Below, piece after piece: positions 1 to 8,496 of a DNA stretch of 39,233 bases. The notes under the pieces are model-generated. The model searched no databases and was not told the origin of the DNA. It saw only the letters and a program-made list of their open reading frames with translations. Source of the DNA: a virus; IMG/VR virus record IMGVR_UViG_3300030329_002184, positions 1 through 39,233 of that record, one strand, 5' to 3'. The first letter of the stretch is position 1, and each line of letters opens with the position of its first letter. A program made the translations under genes and the position numbers.

Positions 1-1
1 T

Positions 2-2797
2 CCAAACTTGCACCTTCTTAAGAAGGCAGGCGAGGTCGATTTGGAGAACGGGTTCTGCCTTAATGTTCTGTCAGTCTTTGATGAGGACAACTGGGTAAAC
101 CCCTCTGACGATGAGAAGGTTAACATTGCTCTGTATCATGGCTCAATTGCAGGCGTCGAAACCGATGCTGGCTGGGTGATGGATCACGGTGACCATACGC
201 CAGAAATCTTTAAGAACCACGACTTTGCGTTTCTTGGAGACATCCACAAGACCAATCAGATTATCGATATGGAAGGGCGTGTTCGCTACTGTGGCTCAAC
301 TGTGCAGCAGAATCATGGCGAGTCCAATGACAAAGGGTTCTTGATCTGGGATATTCAGGATAAGGATAAGTTTACTTGCAAGCACCACAAGCTTCTGAAT
401 CCTAAGCCATTTGTAACTGTTGAATTGACAAAGGCAGGCAAGATTCCCAAAAATGTGCTGGTTCCTGTTGGAGCACGTTTGCGAATTGTGTCAAACAACA
501 ATTTGCCGCTGGTGAAAATGCGTAGAGCACTAGAGGCAGCAAAGCACCGATTTAGACCAGAGGCAATTACGTTCTTGAACCGCGCAGCAGGTCAGCGAGG
601 CGATGTTAGTAGCTTGACTGCCGAAATTAAACAGGAAAACTTGCGTGATATTACGGTCCAAGAAAAGCTAATAGCAGAGTACCTAAAGGACTTTGAAGCG
701 TCTGAGGAGGTCATACAGAAGGTGTATGACCTTAATCTGAAATACAATAAGGTTGCCGAGGAGAAAGAAGAGGTTACACGCAACATTAATTGGAATCTGA
801 GGAAGGCTAACTGGGATAACCTTTTCAATTACGGAGAGGGTAATTCTATTGACTTTGCGAAGCTCAACGGTATCGTAGGCATCTTCGGGAAGAATTATTC
901 CGGCAAGTCATCGGTGATCGACAGTATCCTGTATACTATTTTTAATTCGACTTCCAAAAACGAACGTAAGAACCTCAACATTATCAACCAGAACAAGGAA
1001 GATGGCACAGGCACTGTAGAGATTACGGTCGGGGATAAGACGTATACAATCACAAGATCGTCTGAGAAGTACGTCAAGAAGTACCAAGGCAACGAGAGCA
1101 TTGAGGCAAAAACGAATATTGACTTCTCGTGTTTTGACGAAATTACTCAAGAGACTACAAGTTTGAATGGCTTGACAAGGAACGAGACCGACAAGAACAT
1201 TCGTAAGGTGTTTGGCTCGTTGGATGACTTCTTGATTTCCTCGATGTCTTCTCAGCTTGACGCGCTGTCCTTTTTGAGAGAGGGTTCGACAAAGCGCAAA
1301 GAGATCTTCGCTAAATTCTTGGACCTTGAGATATTTGAGAAAAAGTTTAGGTTTGCCAAGAATGACGCATCGGATTTGCGAGGGGCAATCAAGAGGCTTG
1401 AAGATCGAGACTTTAACGAAGAGATTGCTGAAGCACAACTGGCTTTCGATGAAAGCGAGGAGCAGCTACAAGAGCAGCAGGCTTTGTGTGAAACCCTCAA
1501 GGGCAAGATTGGCGAAGCCCTTGAAGAGATGGGCGAGATAACGAAAAAGATTGAATCAATGCCCGTAGAGGTTGTTGATATAGCCAATGTGATTGATCAG
1601 ATAGACAAGAAGACGAAAGACCATGTGGCGGTTACTTCATCATTGTTTGAGCACGAAAGCGAGCTACACAAGAAGATAGCCATCCACAGCAAGATCGACA
1701 AGTTTCTCAGCGAATTCGACATTGATGATGTCTTGGAAAGAAAAGACAGAATCTCGACGCTTAGAGATGAGATGAAGGTTCTTGAACGGGACTTGAAGCA
1801 GATCGAGAAGAAGGTTGCCACCCTTGACGATCCCGGTTTCCTCAAGGGCTGTAAATGTCTTAACGAAGCGGAGGAAGCTTTGCGCGACAAGCCGTATAAG
1901 CTGGATAGCCTCAAAGATACCGAGCAAGAGGTCCAAGACCTCAATCCAGAAGAGGTTGACGAGCACATTGAAAAGTACAGCAAATTGAATGAAAGAAGGT
2001 CAACTTTATCGGAACGAATCCTAAAATTGAATCTATTTATCGAGAAAGACAAAAACAATATTGAAAATCTCAAAAGAGAGCTACAAGACCTTCATGCTCA
2101 AAAGGAAGAGTATCAAGAGAACAAAGAGGCTATAGACAACTTAGAAAGCTTTCTTGCCGAGAAGAAAAAGAAAGAAATTGATCTCAACCTTAGCCAAGAT
2201 CGTTTCGATAAATGCCAAGAGACCATCATGAATCTTTACAAGGTTCATGGGTCTTACGAGGAAAAACTAGACACCCTTACGAGTTTGCAAGAGGAACTCG
2301 ACGAACTAAGACAGGAGTATTCAGCTTATGATTTATTTATGCGGTGTATGCATAGTAATGGAATTGCTTATGATGTTATCAAAAAGAGGCTTCCGGCAAT
2401 CAATGATGAAGTCGCGAAGGTACTTGCCAATATAGTTGACTTCGAAGTCTTTTTCGAAGACGACGGCAAGAAGCTAAACATTTTCATCAAGCATCCAAGC
2501 TATGACCCTCGTCCTTTGGAAATGGGCTCTGGTGCCGAGAAGACGATAGCGGCAATGGCAATACGTCTTGCCCTGCTTTCGGTCTCAAGCTTGCCGAAGG
2601 GCGACATCTTTATTTTGGATGAACCCGGCACAGCTTTGGACGCCGATAACATGGAAGGTTTCGTTCGGATCTTGGACGTTGTAAAATCATATTTCAAGAC
2701 CGTTCTACTTATTACGCACCTTGATTCGCTCAAGGATTGCGTAGATACACAGATCACCATCGACAAGGTGGATGGATATGCTTTTATAAGGCAGTGA
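2..2797 (+). CDS. 46/47: Fused SbcD/Mre11-SbcC/Rad50-like recombination nuclease (gp47-gp46 fusion), 5' end outside window
   Basis: The reading frame is open to the left edge, so the N-terminus is missing; the TTG at 8 is unlikely to be the real start. Counting residues from that TTG, residues 1-250 match the second half of an Mre11/SbcD phosphoesterase: YHGS (about 44) and GDIHK (77-81) fit the late metal-binding motifs, followed by a capping domain. From about residue 258 a Rad50/SbcC ATPase begins: Walker A GKNYSGKSS (294-302), a long charged coiled coil, the ABC signature LEMGSGAE (837-844) and Walker B ILDEPG with D871/E872. The coiled-coil apex has CKC (C615, C617) where Rad50 normally has CxxC. 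In T4 the two subunits are separate genes (47 and 46) that resect DNA ends for recombination-dependent replication. Here one open frame joins them. The family is clear; the function is inferred from it. Confidence 0.93.
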   Translation, partial: PNLHLLKKAGEVDLENGFCLNVLSVFDEDNWVNPSDDEKVNIALYHGSIAGVETDAGWVMDHGDHTPEIFKNHDFAFLGDIHKTNQIIDMEGRVRYCGSTVQQNHGESNDKGFLIWDIQDKDKFTCKHHKLLNPKPFVTVELTKAGKIPKNVLVPVGARLRIVSNNNLPLVKMRRALEAAKHRFRPEAITFLNRAAGQRGDVSSLTAEIKQENLRDITVQEKLIAEYLKDFEASEEVIQKVYDLNLKYNKVAEEKEEVTRNINWNLRKANWDNLFNYGEGNSIDFAKLNGIVGIFGKNYSGKSSVIDSILYTIFNSTSKNERKNLNIINQNKEDGTGTVEITVGDKTYTITRSSEKYVKKYQGNESIEAKTNIDFSCFDEITQETTSLNGLTRNETDKNIRKVFGSLDDFLISSMSSQLDALSFLREGSTKRKEIFAKFLDLEIFEKKFRFAKNDASDLRGAIKRLEDRDFNEEIAEAQLAFDESEEQLQEQQALCETLKGKIGEALEEMGEITKKIESMPVEVVDIANVIDQIDKKTKDHVAVTSSLFEHESELHKKIAIHSKIDKFLSEFDIDDVLERKDRISTLRDEMKVLERDLKQIEKKVATLDDPGFLKGCKCLNEAEEALRDKPYKLDSLKDTEQEVQDLNPEEVDEHIEKYSKLNERRSTLSERILKLNLFIEKDKNNIENLKRELQDLHAQKEEYQENKEAIDNLESFLAEKKKKEIDLNLSQDRFDKCQETIMNLYKVHGSYEEKLDTLTSLQEELDELRQEYSAYDLFMRCMHSNGIAYDVIKKRLPAINDEVAKVLANIVDFEVFFEDDGKKLNIFIKHPSYDPRPLEMGSGAEKTIAAMAIRLALLSVSSLPKGDIFILDEPGTALDADNMEGFVRILDVVKSYFKTVLLITHLDSLKDCVDTQITIDKVDGYAFIRQ

Positions 2798-2806
2798 ACT
2801 AATTAT
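2798..2806 (+). promoter_or_regulatory. CTANTTA motif, candidate late promoter element
   Basis: ACTAATTAT lies directly after the stop codon of the nuclease gene and 14 nt before the next ATG. It is one of a set of similar intergenic sites in this window. The spacing to the start codon is the shortest of the set, so this copy is weaker evidence on its own. Confidence 0.4.
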
Positions 2807-2820
2807 ATTTGGAGAGTTAA

Positions 2821-2994
2821 ATGACACAACAAAAAGCTTTGCAAGCCCTCATCAATGCTGTTAATGTGGCTCAGCAGCGAGGAGCTTATAGTTTGGAAGA
2901 GGCAAGTGCAATTCATGATGCGATTATGGTATTCACAACCCCTCCAACAGCAGAAGAGCCCTCAGAGAAATCTGAGAAAAAGAAGAAGAGCTAA
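2821..2994 (+). CDS. Small conserved phage protein (57 aa), function unknown
   Basis: An ATG at 2821 preceded by GGAG at 2811-2814 opens a 57-codon frame ending in TAA at 2992-2994. The N-terminal half, with the stretch LINAVNVAQQRGAYSLEEA, is predicted helical and resembles a short protein I remember from marine T4-like phages; the C-terminus is a charged, lysine-rich tail. No function can be assigned. It sits alone between the recombination nuclease and the membrane/lysis-type genes. Confidence 0.75.
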   Translation: MTQQKALQALINAVNVAQQRGAYSLEEASAIHDAIMVFTTPPTAEEPSEKSEKKKKS

Positions 2995-3022
2995 TTCAGA
3001 ATATTAAAATATAGGAGGTATT

Positions 3023-3217
3023 ATGAAGATGGCTATTAAAGGTGCAATTGATAGAACTTTGGAGAAAGCGGTCTCACGCAAGTTGCTTGTGTGGGCGACA
3101 GCTACCGGTCTGGCAGCAACGGGCTTTCTCACTAGCGGAGACTGGGTAACCATCTCGGCACTGTATCTGGGCGGTCAAGCTGTTATCGATGCAGTCGTTA
3201 AGCTGAAGAGCGCATAA
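3023..3217 (+). CDS. Small two-helix membrane protein, candidate holin
   Basis: This 64-aa protein starts at an ATG with a near-perfect Shine-Dalgarno AGGAGG (3013-3018). It has a short basic N-terminus followed by two hydrophobic stretches, roughly residues 21-37 and 43-60, separated by a TSGDW turn. Size, topology and position one nucleotide before a spanin-like gene (TAATG overlap at 3215-3219) suggest a holin or other small inner-membrane protein. Holins share little sequence similarity, so this is inference from architecture and context. No endolysin is visible in the window to complete a lysis cassette. Confidence 0.6.
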   Translation: MKMAIKGAIDRTLEKAVSRKLLVWATATGLAATGFLTSGDWVTISALYLGGQAVIDAVVKLKSA

Positions 3218-3588
3218 TGCTTGTGCAGTTTCTGTCCAAGCATTGGCGTGAGGTGCTGATCGTCTTAATGGCGGTCGGCATCTCCGTCGCTTGGTCGCAA
3301 GACCATAAATCATTGATCAAGGCTTATGATAGCACGGTTCAAAGTTACGAGACTCAATTGGAGGCTTTGAACGAAAGCTATCAGCGTGAACTCGAAAGGA
3401 AAGAGCAAGCCCTTCAGGACTATCAAGCCAAGATGGAAGAGATTGAAAAAGAATATTTAGAGTTTCGAGAGAATGTCGAGGAGCAAAAGGCGGATAGGGT
3501 AATTGAGTTAACCGAGATCCGACACAGCAATCCCGATGCTCTCGTTACAGAAATAGAAACTGCTTTTGGGTTTGAGCATGTGGAGTAG
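3217..3588 (+). CDS. Spanin inner-membrane subunit-like protein (Rz-like)
   Basis: The 123-aa product has an N-terminal membrane anchor (about residues 10-27, ending near AWSQD) and then a long, charged, heptad-rich coiled coil of about 70 residues (about 30-100), the layout of an inner-membrane spanin. Spanins join the inner and outer membranes at the last step of lysis of Gram-negative hosts. The start overlaps the preceding stop codon by one nucleotide, and the 3' end overlaps the next gene by 11 nt, a nested arrangement common for spanin pairs. Sequence alone does not prove the role; a short tail-fibre or envelope coiled-coil protein is the alternative. Confidence 0.6.
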   Translation: MLVQFLSKHWREVLIVLMAVGISVAWSQDHKSLIKAYDSTVQSYETQLEALNESYQRELERKEQALQDYQAKMEEIEKEYLEFRENVEEQKADRVIELTEIRHSNPDALVTEIETAFGFEHVE

Positions 3589-4012
3589 AATTCTATTGTT
3601 GTTGAGTCTGAGCTTTCCTGCTATGGCAGAGGACACCGCTCAGTTTACCTTGGTCCCGAGGGGCGGCATTGTTCCCTTCGAGGCGACATGCTTTAACGAT
3701 GTGGCTACAGCAGAGATTCTAACTTGGAAGCAGTTCACGCAAATCGAATTTCAAAAACGATTAGAGTTTGAGCAAGCCAAGTGGAACGAGAGGTGCCAAC
3801 TCGACATTGCAAACTTGCAGATTTCTCTGGACGAGAGCCAGACTCGCTTTAACGAGGAGTTGGCTGCGAAGAACACTGAACTGGAAGACCTTCGACAGAT
3901 TATTGCGAAGGACAGAAAGAAAAATATTCCTGCTATTATTGCGGGTAGTGTGGCTGCTGGAATTGTACTCGGCTTAGGTTCTGCTTACGCCATTAACCAA
4001 ATTGTGGACTGA
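3578..4012 (+). CDS. Secreted coiled-coil protein with C-terminal membrane segment, candidate spanin partner
   Basis: I chose the ATG at 3578 and not the in-frame TTG at 3566, because the ATG gives a clean signal peptide, MWSRILLLLSLSFPAMA, with a likely cleavage after AMA. The mature part carries a short conserved-looking segment with VPRGGIVPFEA, a helical, coiled-coil middle (about residues 45-110), and a C-terminal hydrophobic helix (IPAIIAGSVAAGIVLGLG). There is no lipobox cysteine, so it is not a classical outer-membrane lipoprotein spanin. It overlaps the Rz-like gene by 11 nt and is probably translated with it. I recall similar signal-peptide/coiled-coil/C-terminal-anchor proteins in marine phages beside lysis genes. 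Function is inferred. Confidence 0.6.
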   Translation: MWSRILLLLSLSFPAMAEDTAQFTLVPRGGIVPFEATCFNDVATAEILTWKQFTQIEFQKRLEFEQAKWNERCQLDIANLQISLDESQTRFNEELAAKNTELEDLRQIIAKDRKKNIPAIIAGSVAAGIVLGLGSAYAINQIVD

Positions 4013-4404
4013 TGAAAAAACATAAAGATCCAAATTACATCGTGAGAGTTGAAAAAGCAATAGCCAAGAAGTATGGTCACGAAGCCATACAGAACCCTCG
4101 TAGTGATTGGACCGACGAAAAAGAAGCAGAATACAAAGAGCAGTTGCGAAAAATGACGGAAAAAGAAGATCGCTTTAAAGAAAAAGGCGAGAAGATTGAA
4201 GTCGAAGGCGTTTTAGTCAGCAAAAAACTACTTAATAAAGAACATAGTAGAATATGCCCAGTATGTGAAGCTTTTTCGTTCAGTATACAGGACAACGTAT
4301 ACATGACCAAGTTCGATTGTTGCAAAATGTGTTACTTTCGATGGGTTGAGGGAAGAGAAGAACGATGGGAGTCGGGATGGCGACCCACTAAGGAGAAAAT
4401 TTAA
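4012..4404 (+). CDS. Small zinc-finger protein, conserved in marine T4-like phages, function unknown
   Basis: The 130-aa product has a basic, charged N-terminal helix region and a C-terminal four-cysteine site: CPVC (C82, C85) and CCKMC (C103, C104, C107), followed by a WVEGREERW segment. The pattern fits a treble-clef or zinc-ribbon finger. The start codon overlaps the previous stop (TGATG at 4010-4014). It lies between the lysis-type genes and the terminase. The family looks familiar from cyanophage-type genomes but I know of no function; nucleic-acid binding would be a guess based on the finger. Confidence 0.75.
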   Translation: MKKHKDPNYIVRVEKAIAKKYGHEAIQNPRSDWTDEKEAEYKEQLRKMTEKEDRFKEKGEKIEVEGVLVSKKLLNKEHSRICPVCEAFSFSIQDNVYMTKFDCCKMCYFRWVEGREERWESGWRPTKEKI

Positions 4405-4944
4405 ATGTCAGCAGAATCATTAAAAATCTTTCAAGGACTTGCGCAAGCAGCAGCTAATGCGTATGACGGCGCCTATGATGAAGAGGGCAAACCTTTAGAG
4501 ATCGGTCTTACAAGAGAAGACGGACACTACGTTAACGACTCTCGTACTCTCGACGGGTTTAAAATCAAATTCGCTGGCGCTACTCTAGTTATCAACTATC
4601 AGGGCGAGATTCGTTTAAAAGAGGTTTACAAGGGAGACTTTGAGGGCGAAATAGCGCAGCGCATCGAGGACATCGCCTCCTATCTCAAGAAAGAATACAA
4701 GAAGATAACGGGCGAGAGCGTGACCTTGAAAGCGGATGGCGAAGTACACGTTCTTGTGCAGAACACGAGTCGTGTTAGAACTTGGGTTCAGGCTCATCGC
4801 TCCTATAGCATTACGAATGTGAAGGGTACTGACGAAATCTTAGAGCCTAGTACCGACAAGCTCCAAGATGGTTTTCAAAAGTTTTTGGACCAAGGAGGGT
4901 GGGATGGAAAACGTCCTGACAACGATTCTCGCAAAAGTGCCTAA
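4405..4944 (+). CDS. Conserved hypothetical upstream of the large terminase
   Basis: This 179-aa protein follows AAGGAG and starts at the ATG at 4405. It has alternating alpha/beta character with no recognised motif; residues 40-75 look like beta strands and residues 75-100 like a helix. Its stop codon overlaps the terminase ATG by one nucleotide (TAATG at 4942-4946), so the two are translationally coupled. In T4 the small terminase gp16 lies just upstream of gp17, so a terminase small subunit is an obvious positional guess, but I see no helix-turn-helix or gp16-like coiled-coil signature to support it. Confidence 0.65.
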   Translation: MSAESLKIFQGLAQAAANAYDGAYDEEGKPLEIGLTREDGHYVNDSRTLDGFKIKFAGATLVINYQGEIRLKEVYKGDFEGEIAQRIEDIASYLKKEYKKITGESVTLKADGEVHVLVQNTSRVRTWVQAHRSYSITNVKGTDEILEPSTDKLQDGFQKFLDQGGWDGKRPDNDSRKSA

Positions 4945-6527
4945 TGGTTCATGAGTTATCAAAAAAAGAAATTGTCAAAGAGATAGTTAGGTCGGGTAAA
5001 GATCCGGTCTACTTTATTAACAGTTATTGCCGCATCTCTCATCCGATGAAGGGGCTCATCCCTTTTAAGACTTACGACTATCAGGATAACCTTTTAAAAG
5101 ATTTCAATGATCATCGCTTTACGATCATCCTCAAGGCACGTCAGCTAGGCATCTCCACTATTGTTGCCGCCTACGTTGTGTGGCTTATGTTGTTTCACCG
5201 CGATAAGAACATTCTTGTTATGGCGACCAAGTTCAGCACAGCCGCCAACCTTGTTAAGAAGGTGAAGGCGGTGATGAGGAACCTGCCCCCATGGATTCGT
5301 ATTGCAGATATCTCGGTGGACAACCGTACAAGTTTCGAGCTTTCGAACGGATCACAGATTAAAGCCACGTCCACATCAGGCGATGCTGGTCGCTCTGAGG
5401 CTTTGTCTTTGTTGGTCATTGACGAGGCTGCTCACGTTGAAGGTTTGAGTGAGTTGTGGACAGGGTTGTATCCGACACTTTCGACTGGTGGTCGATGCAT
5501 CGCGCTTTCGACGCCAAATGGCGTAGGCAACTGGTTTCACAAGACATACGTTGAGGCAGAACTGGAAGATAACGACTTCAAGCCTATTAATCTTCCTTGG
5601 GACGTTCATCCTGAGAGGGATCAGGAGTGGTTCGAGAAAGAGACAAAAAACATGTCCCGCCGCCAAATCGCTCAAGAGTTAGAGTGCAACTTTAACACGT
5701 CAGGCGAAACTGTTATTCATCCCGATGACCTAACGAGGATTGAGCAGACAGTGGGCGATCCCAAATATCGTACAGGTTTCGACCGCAATTATTGGATTTG
5801 GGAAGAGCACCAGCCCGAATGCACCTACCTCTTATCAGCCGACGTAGCCAGAGGAGATGGGGCTGATTACTCTGTCTTCCATGTGATTAAGCTAGAGACG
5901 ATGGAGCAAGTTGCAGAATATCAGGGCAAGCCAAGTTTGGACATGTATGCAAACATCCTTAATCAAGTCGGGAGAGAATATGGAGATGCCCTGTTGGTTG
6001 TTGAGAATGTGGGCATTGGAATTTCCGTCTTGGAGAAGTTGCAAGACTTACAATATCCCAATATCTATTATTCGATTAAGGGAACTCACGAGTTCGTAGA
6101 GTCTACCGTTGCGGAGTCTTCCAATAGTGCAGTAGCGGGTTTCACCACCTCCTCCAAGACGCGCCCATTAATTGTTGCCAAGTTGGAAGAATTCGTCAGA
6201 AACAAACTAATTACTCTATACTCGGGTAGACTATTCAACGAATTTAAAACTTTCATATGGAGCAACGGAAAGCCACAGGCAATGCGCAGTTATCACGATG
6301 ACTTGGTAATGTCTTTGGCAATTGCCTGCTGGGTGAGGGATACAGCTTTGACGGTTAATCAGCGAAATTTAGAATATAAGCAGGCTTGCTTGGACTCCAT
6401 GTTCTTCACTACTGCACGCGTAAACACTCAAATACCGGGACAGCAGGGATATGAAAAAGACTATGTTCAAAAAAGTAGCGAACAAATGAAAGCTTATCAA
6501 GAGTATTCATGGCTCTTAAAGGGATAG
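4944..6527 (+). CDS. 17: Terminase large subunit (gp17-like): packaging ATPase and nuclease
   Basis: The 527-aa product has the two-domain plan of a large terminase. The ATPase half shows a Walker A-like KARQLGIST (64-72), Walker B LLVIDEAA with D160/E161, and the coupling motif ALSTPNG near residue 190. The nuclease half has the RNase H-type acidic residues in SADVARGDGADYS (D300), VVENVG (E354) and SYHDDLVMS (D452/D453). It drives DNA into the prohead at the portal and cuts the concatemer. It is shorter than T4 gp17 (610 aa). It stands four nucleotides before the portal gene, the usual gp17-gp20 neighbourhood. Assignment is secure. Confidence 0.97.
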   Translation: MVHELSKKEIVKEIVRSGKDPVYFINSYCRISHPMKGLIPFKTYDYQDNLLKDFNDHRFTIILKARQLGISTIVAAYVVWLMLFHRDKNILVMATKFSTAANLVKKVKAVMRNLPPWIRIADISVDNRTSFELSNGSQIKATSTSGDAGRSEALSLLVIDEAAHVEGLSELWTGLYPTLSTGGRCIALSTPNGVGNWFHKTYVEAELEDNDFKPINLPWDVHPERDQEWFEKETKNMSRRQIAQELECNFNTSGETVIHPDDLTRIEQTVGDPKYRTGFDRNYWIWEEHQPECTYLLSADVARGDGADYSVFHVIKLETMEQVAEYQGKPSLDMYANILNQVGREYGDALLVVENVGIGISVLEKLQDLQYPNIYYSIKGTHEFVESTVAESSNSAVAGFTTSSKTRPLIVAKLEEFVRNKLITLYSGRLFNEFKTFIWSNGKPQAMRSYHDDLVMSLAIACWVRDTALTVNQRNLEYKQACLDSMFFTTARVNTQIPGQQGYEKDYVQKSSEQMKAYQEYSWLLKG

Positions 6528-6531
6528 ATAA

Positions 6532-8496
6532 ATGGCAGACCAAACTAAAAACCCACGCAATCCAGAATCAACTTTATTTCGAAGACTGACTCGCTTGTTC
6601 TCTGGACCGATTACGAATTATCGGTCCCAGATGACTCGGAACTACAAGCGTACTCAGTTAGATTATTTTGCTTCTCGGTTTAAGAGCGCGTCAGGGCAAC
6701 AGTTTAAGAGGACCGGATATAATCCGTTTGCCCAGATTAACTCCTCTGCAATGGCTAATCAGCGCAGGTCGGAACGGTATACCGATTTTGATCAGATGGA
6801 GTACACTCCTGAGATTGCTTCTGCTTTGGACATTTATGCGGACGAAATGACAACACACTCTTCGTTGCAGTCTATGTTAACCGTCAAGTGTCCCAATGAA
6901 GAAATCAAGGCTGTCTTGGCAACACTGTATCAGAATATTTTGAACATTGAGTACAATTTATTTGGATGGTGCCGCACCATGTGTAAGTATGGGGATTTTT
7001 TCCTGTACCTTGATGTTGATGACCATCTTGGCATTAAAACGGTGATTGGGTTGCCGCCCGGAGAAGTGGAGCGTCTGGAAGGCGAGGACAAAACTAATCC
7101 AAATTATGTCCAGTATCAGTGGAACTCTGCCGGTCTTACTTTGGAGAATTGGCAAGTGGGTCATTTTCGCATTCTTGGGAACGATAAGTACGCGCCTTAT
7201 GGAACTTCCGTGCTGGAAGCGGCACGTCGAATCTGGCGTCAGTTAATCCTCATGGAAGATGCAATGATGGCATACCGTATTGTCCGAGCGCCGGAGCGTA
7301 GGGTGTTTTATGTGGACGTGGGAAATATTCCTCCGTCCGATGTGGAACAATATATGCAGAAAGTCATGACATCTATGAAGCGTAACCAGTTGGTGGACGC
7401 TCAGTCAGGTCGTGTGGATCTGCGCTACAACCCCATGAGTGTGGAAGAAGATTATTTTATTCCAGTCCGAGGAGACACGTCGTCCAAGGTTGAAAATTTA
7501 GCCGGAGGTCAGAATACAGCCGATATTGAAGATGTCAAGTATCTGAGAGACAAGTTGTTCTCTGCATTGAAGATTCCAACCTCTTACCTGACCCAAGGAG
7601 AAGAGGGGACCGAAGATAAGACTACTCTCGCTCAAAAGGACATTCGCTTCGCTCGCACAATTCAGCGGCTACAACGCGCTGTTATTACCGAGCTTGAAAA
7701 AATCGGGATCATTCATCTTTATACGTTGGGTTTTCGTGGAGACGATCTTTTAAACTTTTCTCTCTACCTTAACAACCCCTCCAAGCTCGCAGAACTTCAG
7801 GAGCTTGAGCATTGGAAAACAAAATTCGATATTGCTTCTTCTGCAACAGAAGGATTCTTCAGTCGCCGCTGGGTTGCCGAGCATCTCTTTAGCATGACAG
7901 AGGAAGAGTTCCTTCGCAATCAGCGTGAGATGTTCTATGACCGTAAATACGATTCCCAGCTTAATGCCGCCGCAGAGGCAGCGGGCGAGGCTGAAGCCGC
8001 TTTGGGCGGCGCAGGCGCTCTTGGTGGTGACGAACTGGGTGGCGACGAGTTTGATCTTGGTGGAGAAGAGGGCGGTGACGAATTTGATCTCGGAGGCGAA
8101 GGAGGGGGCGAGGATGTCGGCGCCGAAGAAGACGAGGGTGTCTTATTGGCAGAGCCGCCAGCCAAGAGAGATCTAGATGAGGATGGTTCCTATATCACCC
8201 CCGGCGCTAAAGGCAAGCGCTATAAGCCTGTAAAGACAGATAAACGTCAAGCGGGCGCTAGGACACGGAGTTATGGTGGCAAATGGGGCAAAGAATCTGC
8301 TGGCTCTTCGACTCGCAATGTGTTTAAGGGCTTCAATGATTTAAAAAGCTTAGGTGCAGGGATTTATGAACAAGAGCGCTCTAATTATGAGCAGAAGCAA
8401 ATACTTGCGGAAAGACATCTTCTGGAGACTTCCTACGAAATCCAGAAGCTAATTGCTGGAATGGAGTCAAAGGAAAATGAAAATGAAACACAATAA
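6532..8496 (+). CDS. 20: Portal protein (gp20-like) with acidic glycine-rich C-terminal extension
   Basis: The 654-aa protein matches the T4 gp20 portal: the N-terminal region has RSERYTDFDQMEYTPEIASA and ALDIYADEMTT, the middle has GLPPGEVERL and YAPYGTSVLEAARRIWRQL, and the stretch FIPVRGDTSSKVENLAGG is characteristic. The portal forms the dodecameric vertex for genome entry and neck attachment. T4 gp20 is about 524 aa. The excess lies at the C-terminus, where residues about 485-545 are an alanine/glycine/acidic low-complexity region with repeats of GGDEFDLGGE (nt about 8025-8150), followed by a basic segment and a final helix. It overlaps the next gene by about 14 nt. Confidence 0.96.
   Translation: MADQTKNPRNPESTLFRRLTRLFSGPITNYRSQMTRNYKRTQLDYFASRFKSASGQQFKRTGYNPFAQINSSAMANQRRSERYTDFDQMEYTPEIASALDIYADEMTTHSSLQSMLTVKCPNEEIKAVLATLYQNILNIEYNLFGWCRTMCKYGDFFLYLDVDDHLGIKTVIGLPPGEVERLEGEDKTNPNYVQYQWNSAGLTLENWQVGHFRILGNDKYAPYGTSVLEAARRIWRQLILMEDAMMAYRIVRAPERRVFYVDVGNIPPSDVEQYMQKVMTSMKRNQLVDAQSGRVDLRYNPMSVEEDYFIPVRGDTSSKVENLAGGQNTADIEDVKYLRDKLFSALKIPTSYLTQGEEGTEDKTTLAQKDIRFARTIQRLQRAVITELEKIGIIHLYTLGFRGDDLLNFSLYLNNPSKLAELQELEHWKTKFDIASSATEGFFSRRWVAEHLFSMTEEEFLRNQREMFYDRKYDSQLNAAAEAAGEAEAALGGAGALGGDELGGDEFDLGGEEGGDEFDLGGEGGGEDVGAEEDEGVLLAEPPAKRDLDEDGSYITPGAKGKRYKPVKTDKRQAGARTRSYGGKWGKESAGSSTRNVFKGFNDLKSLGAGIYEQERSNYEQKQILAERHLLETSYEIQKLIAGMESKENENETQ

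Noticed and set aside
908-1438. Minus-strand 176-codon frame within the nuclease gene.
   Set aside because: It lies wholly within a strongly supported gene and its product does not look like a folded protein; other minus-strand frames in the window are rejected for the same reason.
3566-3577. TTG start for the signal-peptide protein.
   Set aside because: It adds four residues before a perfect signal peptide and has no ribosome binding site.
3023-4012. A complete lysis cassette with endolysin.
   Set aside because: No lysozyme, amidase or peptidase motif is present in this region or elsewhere in the window.
4405-4944. Terminase small subunit (gp16) upstream of gp17.
   Set aside because: Position fits, but no helix-turn-helix or gp16-like pattern is visible, so it is left as hypothetical.
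6208-6216. ACTAATTAC inside the terminase gene and ACTATTTAC at 10063-10071.
   Set aside because: Both match the promoter-like motif, but lie within coding sequence far from a start codon, so I treat them as chance matches.
7935-8165. Minus-strand frame rich in Ser and Pro.
   Set aside because: It is the antisense mirror of the Gly/Asp/Glu repeat of the portal gene, without a ribosome binding site.
8453-8482. Upstream TTG/ATG starts of the gene after the portal.
   Set aside because: The ATG at 8483 has the better-spaced ribosome binding site and the familiar N-terminus.
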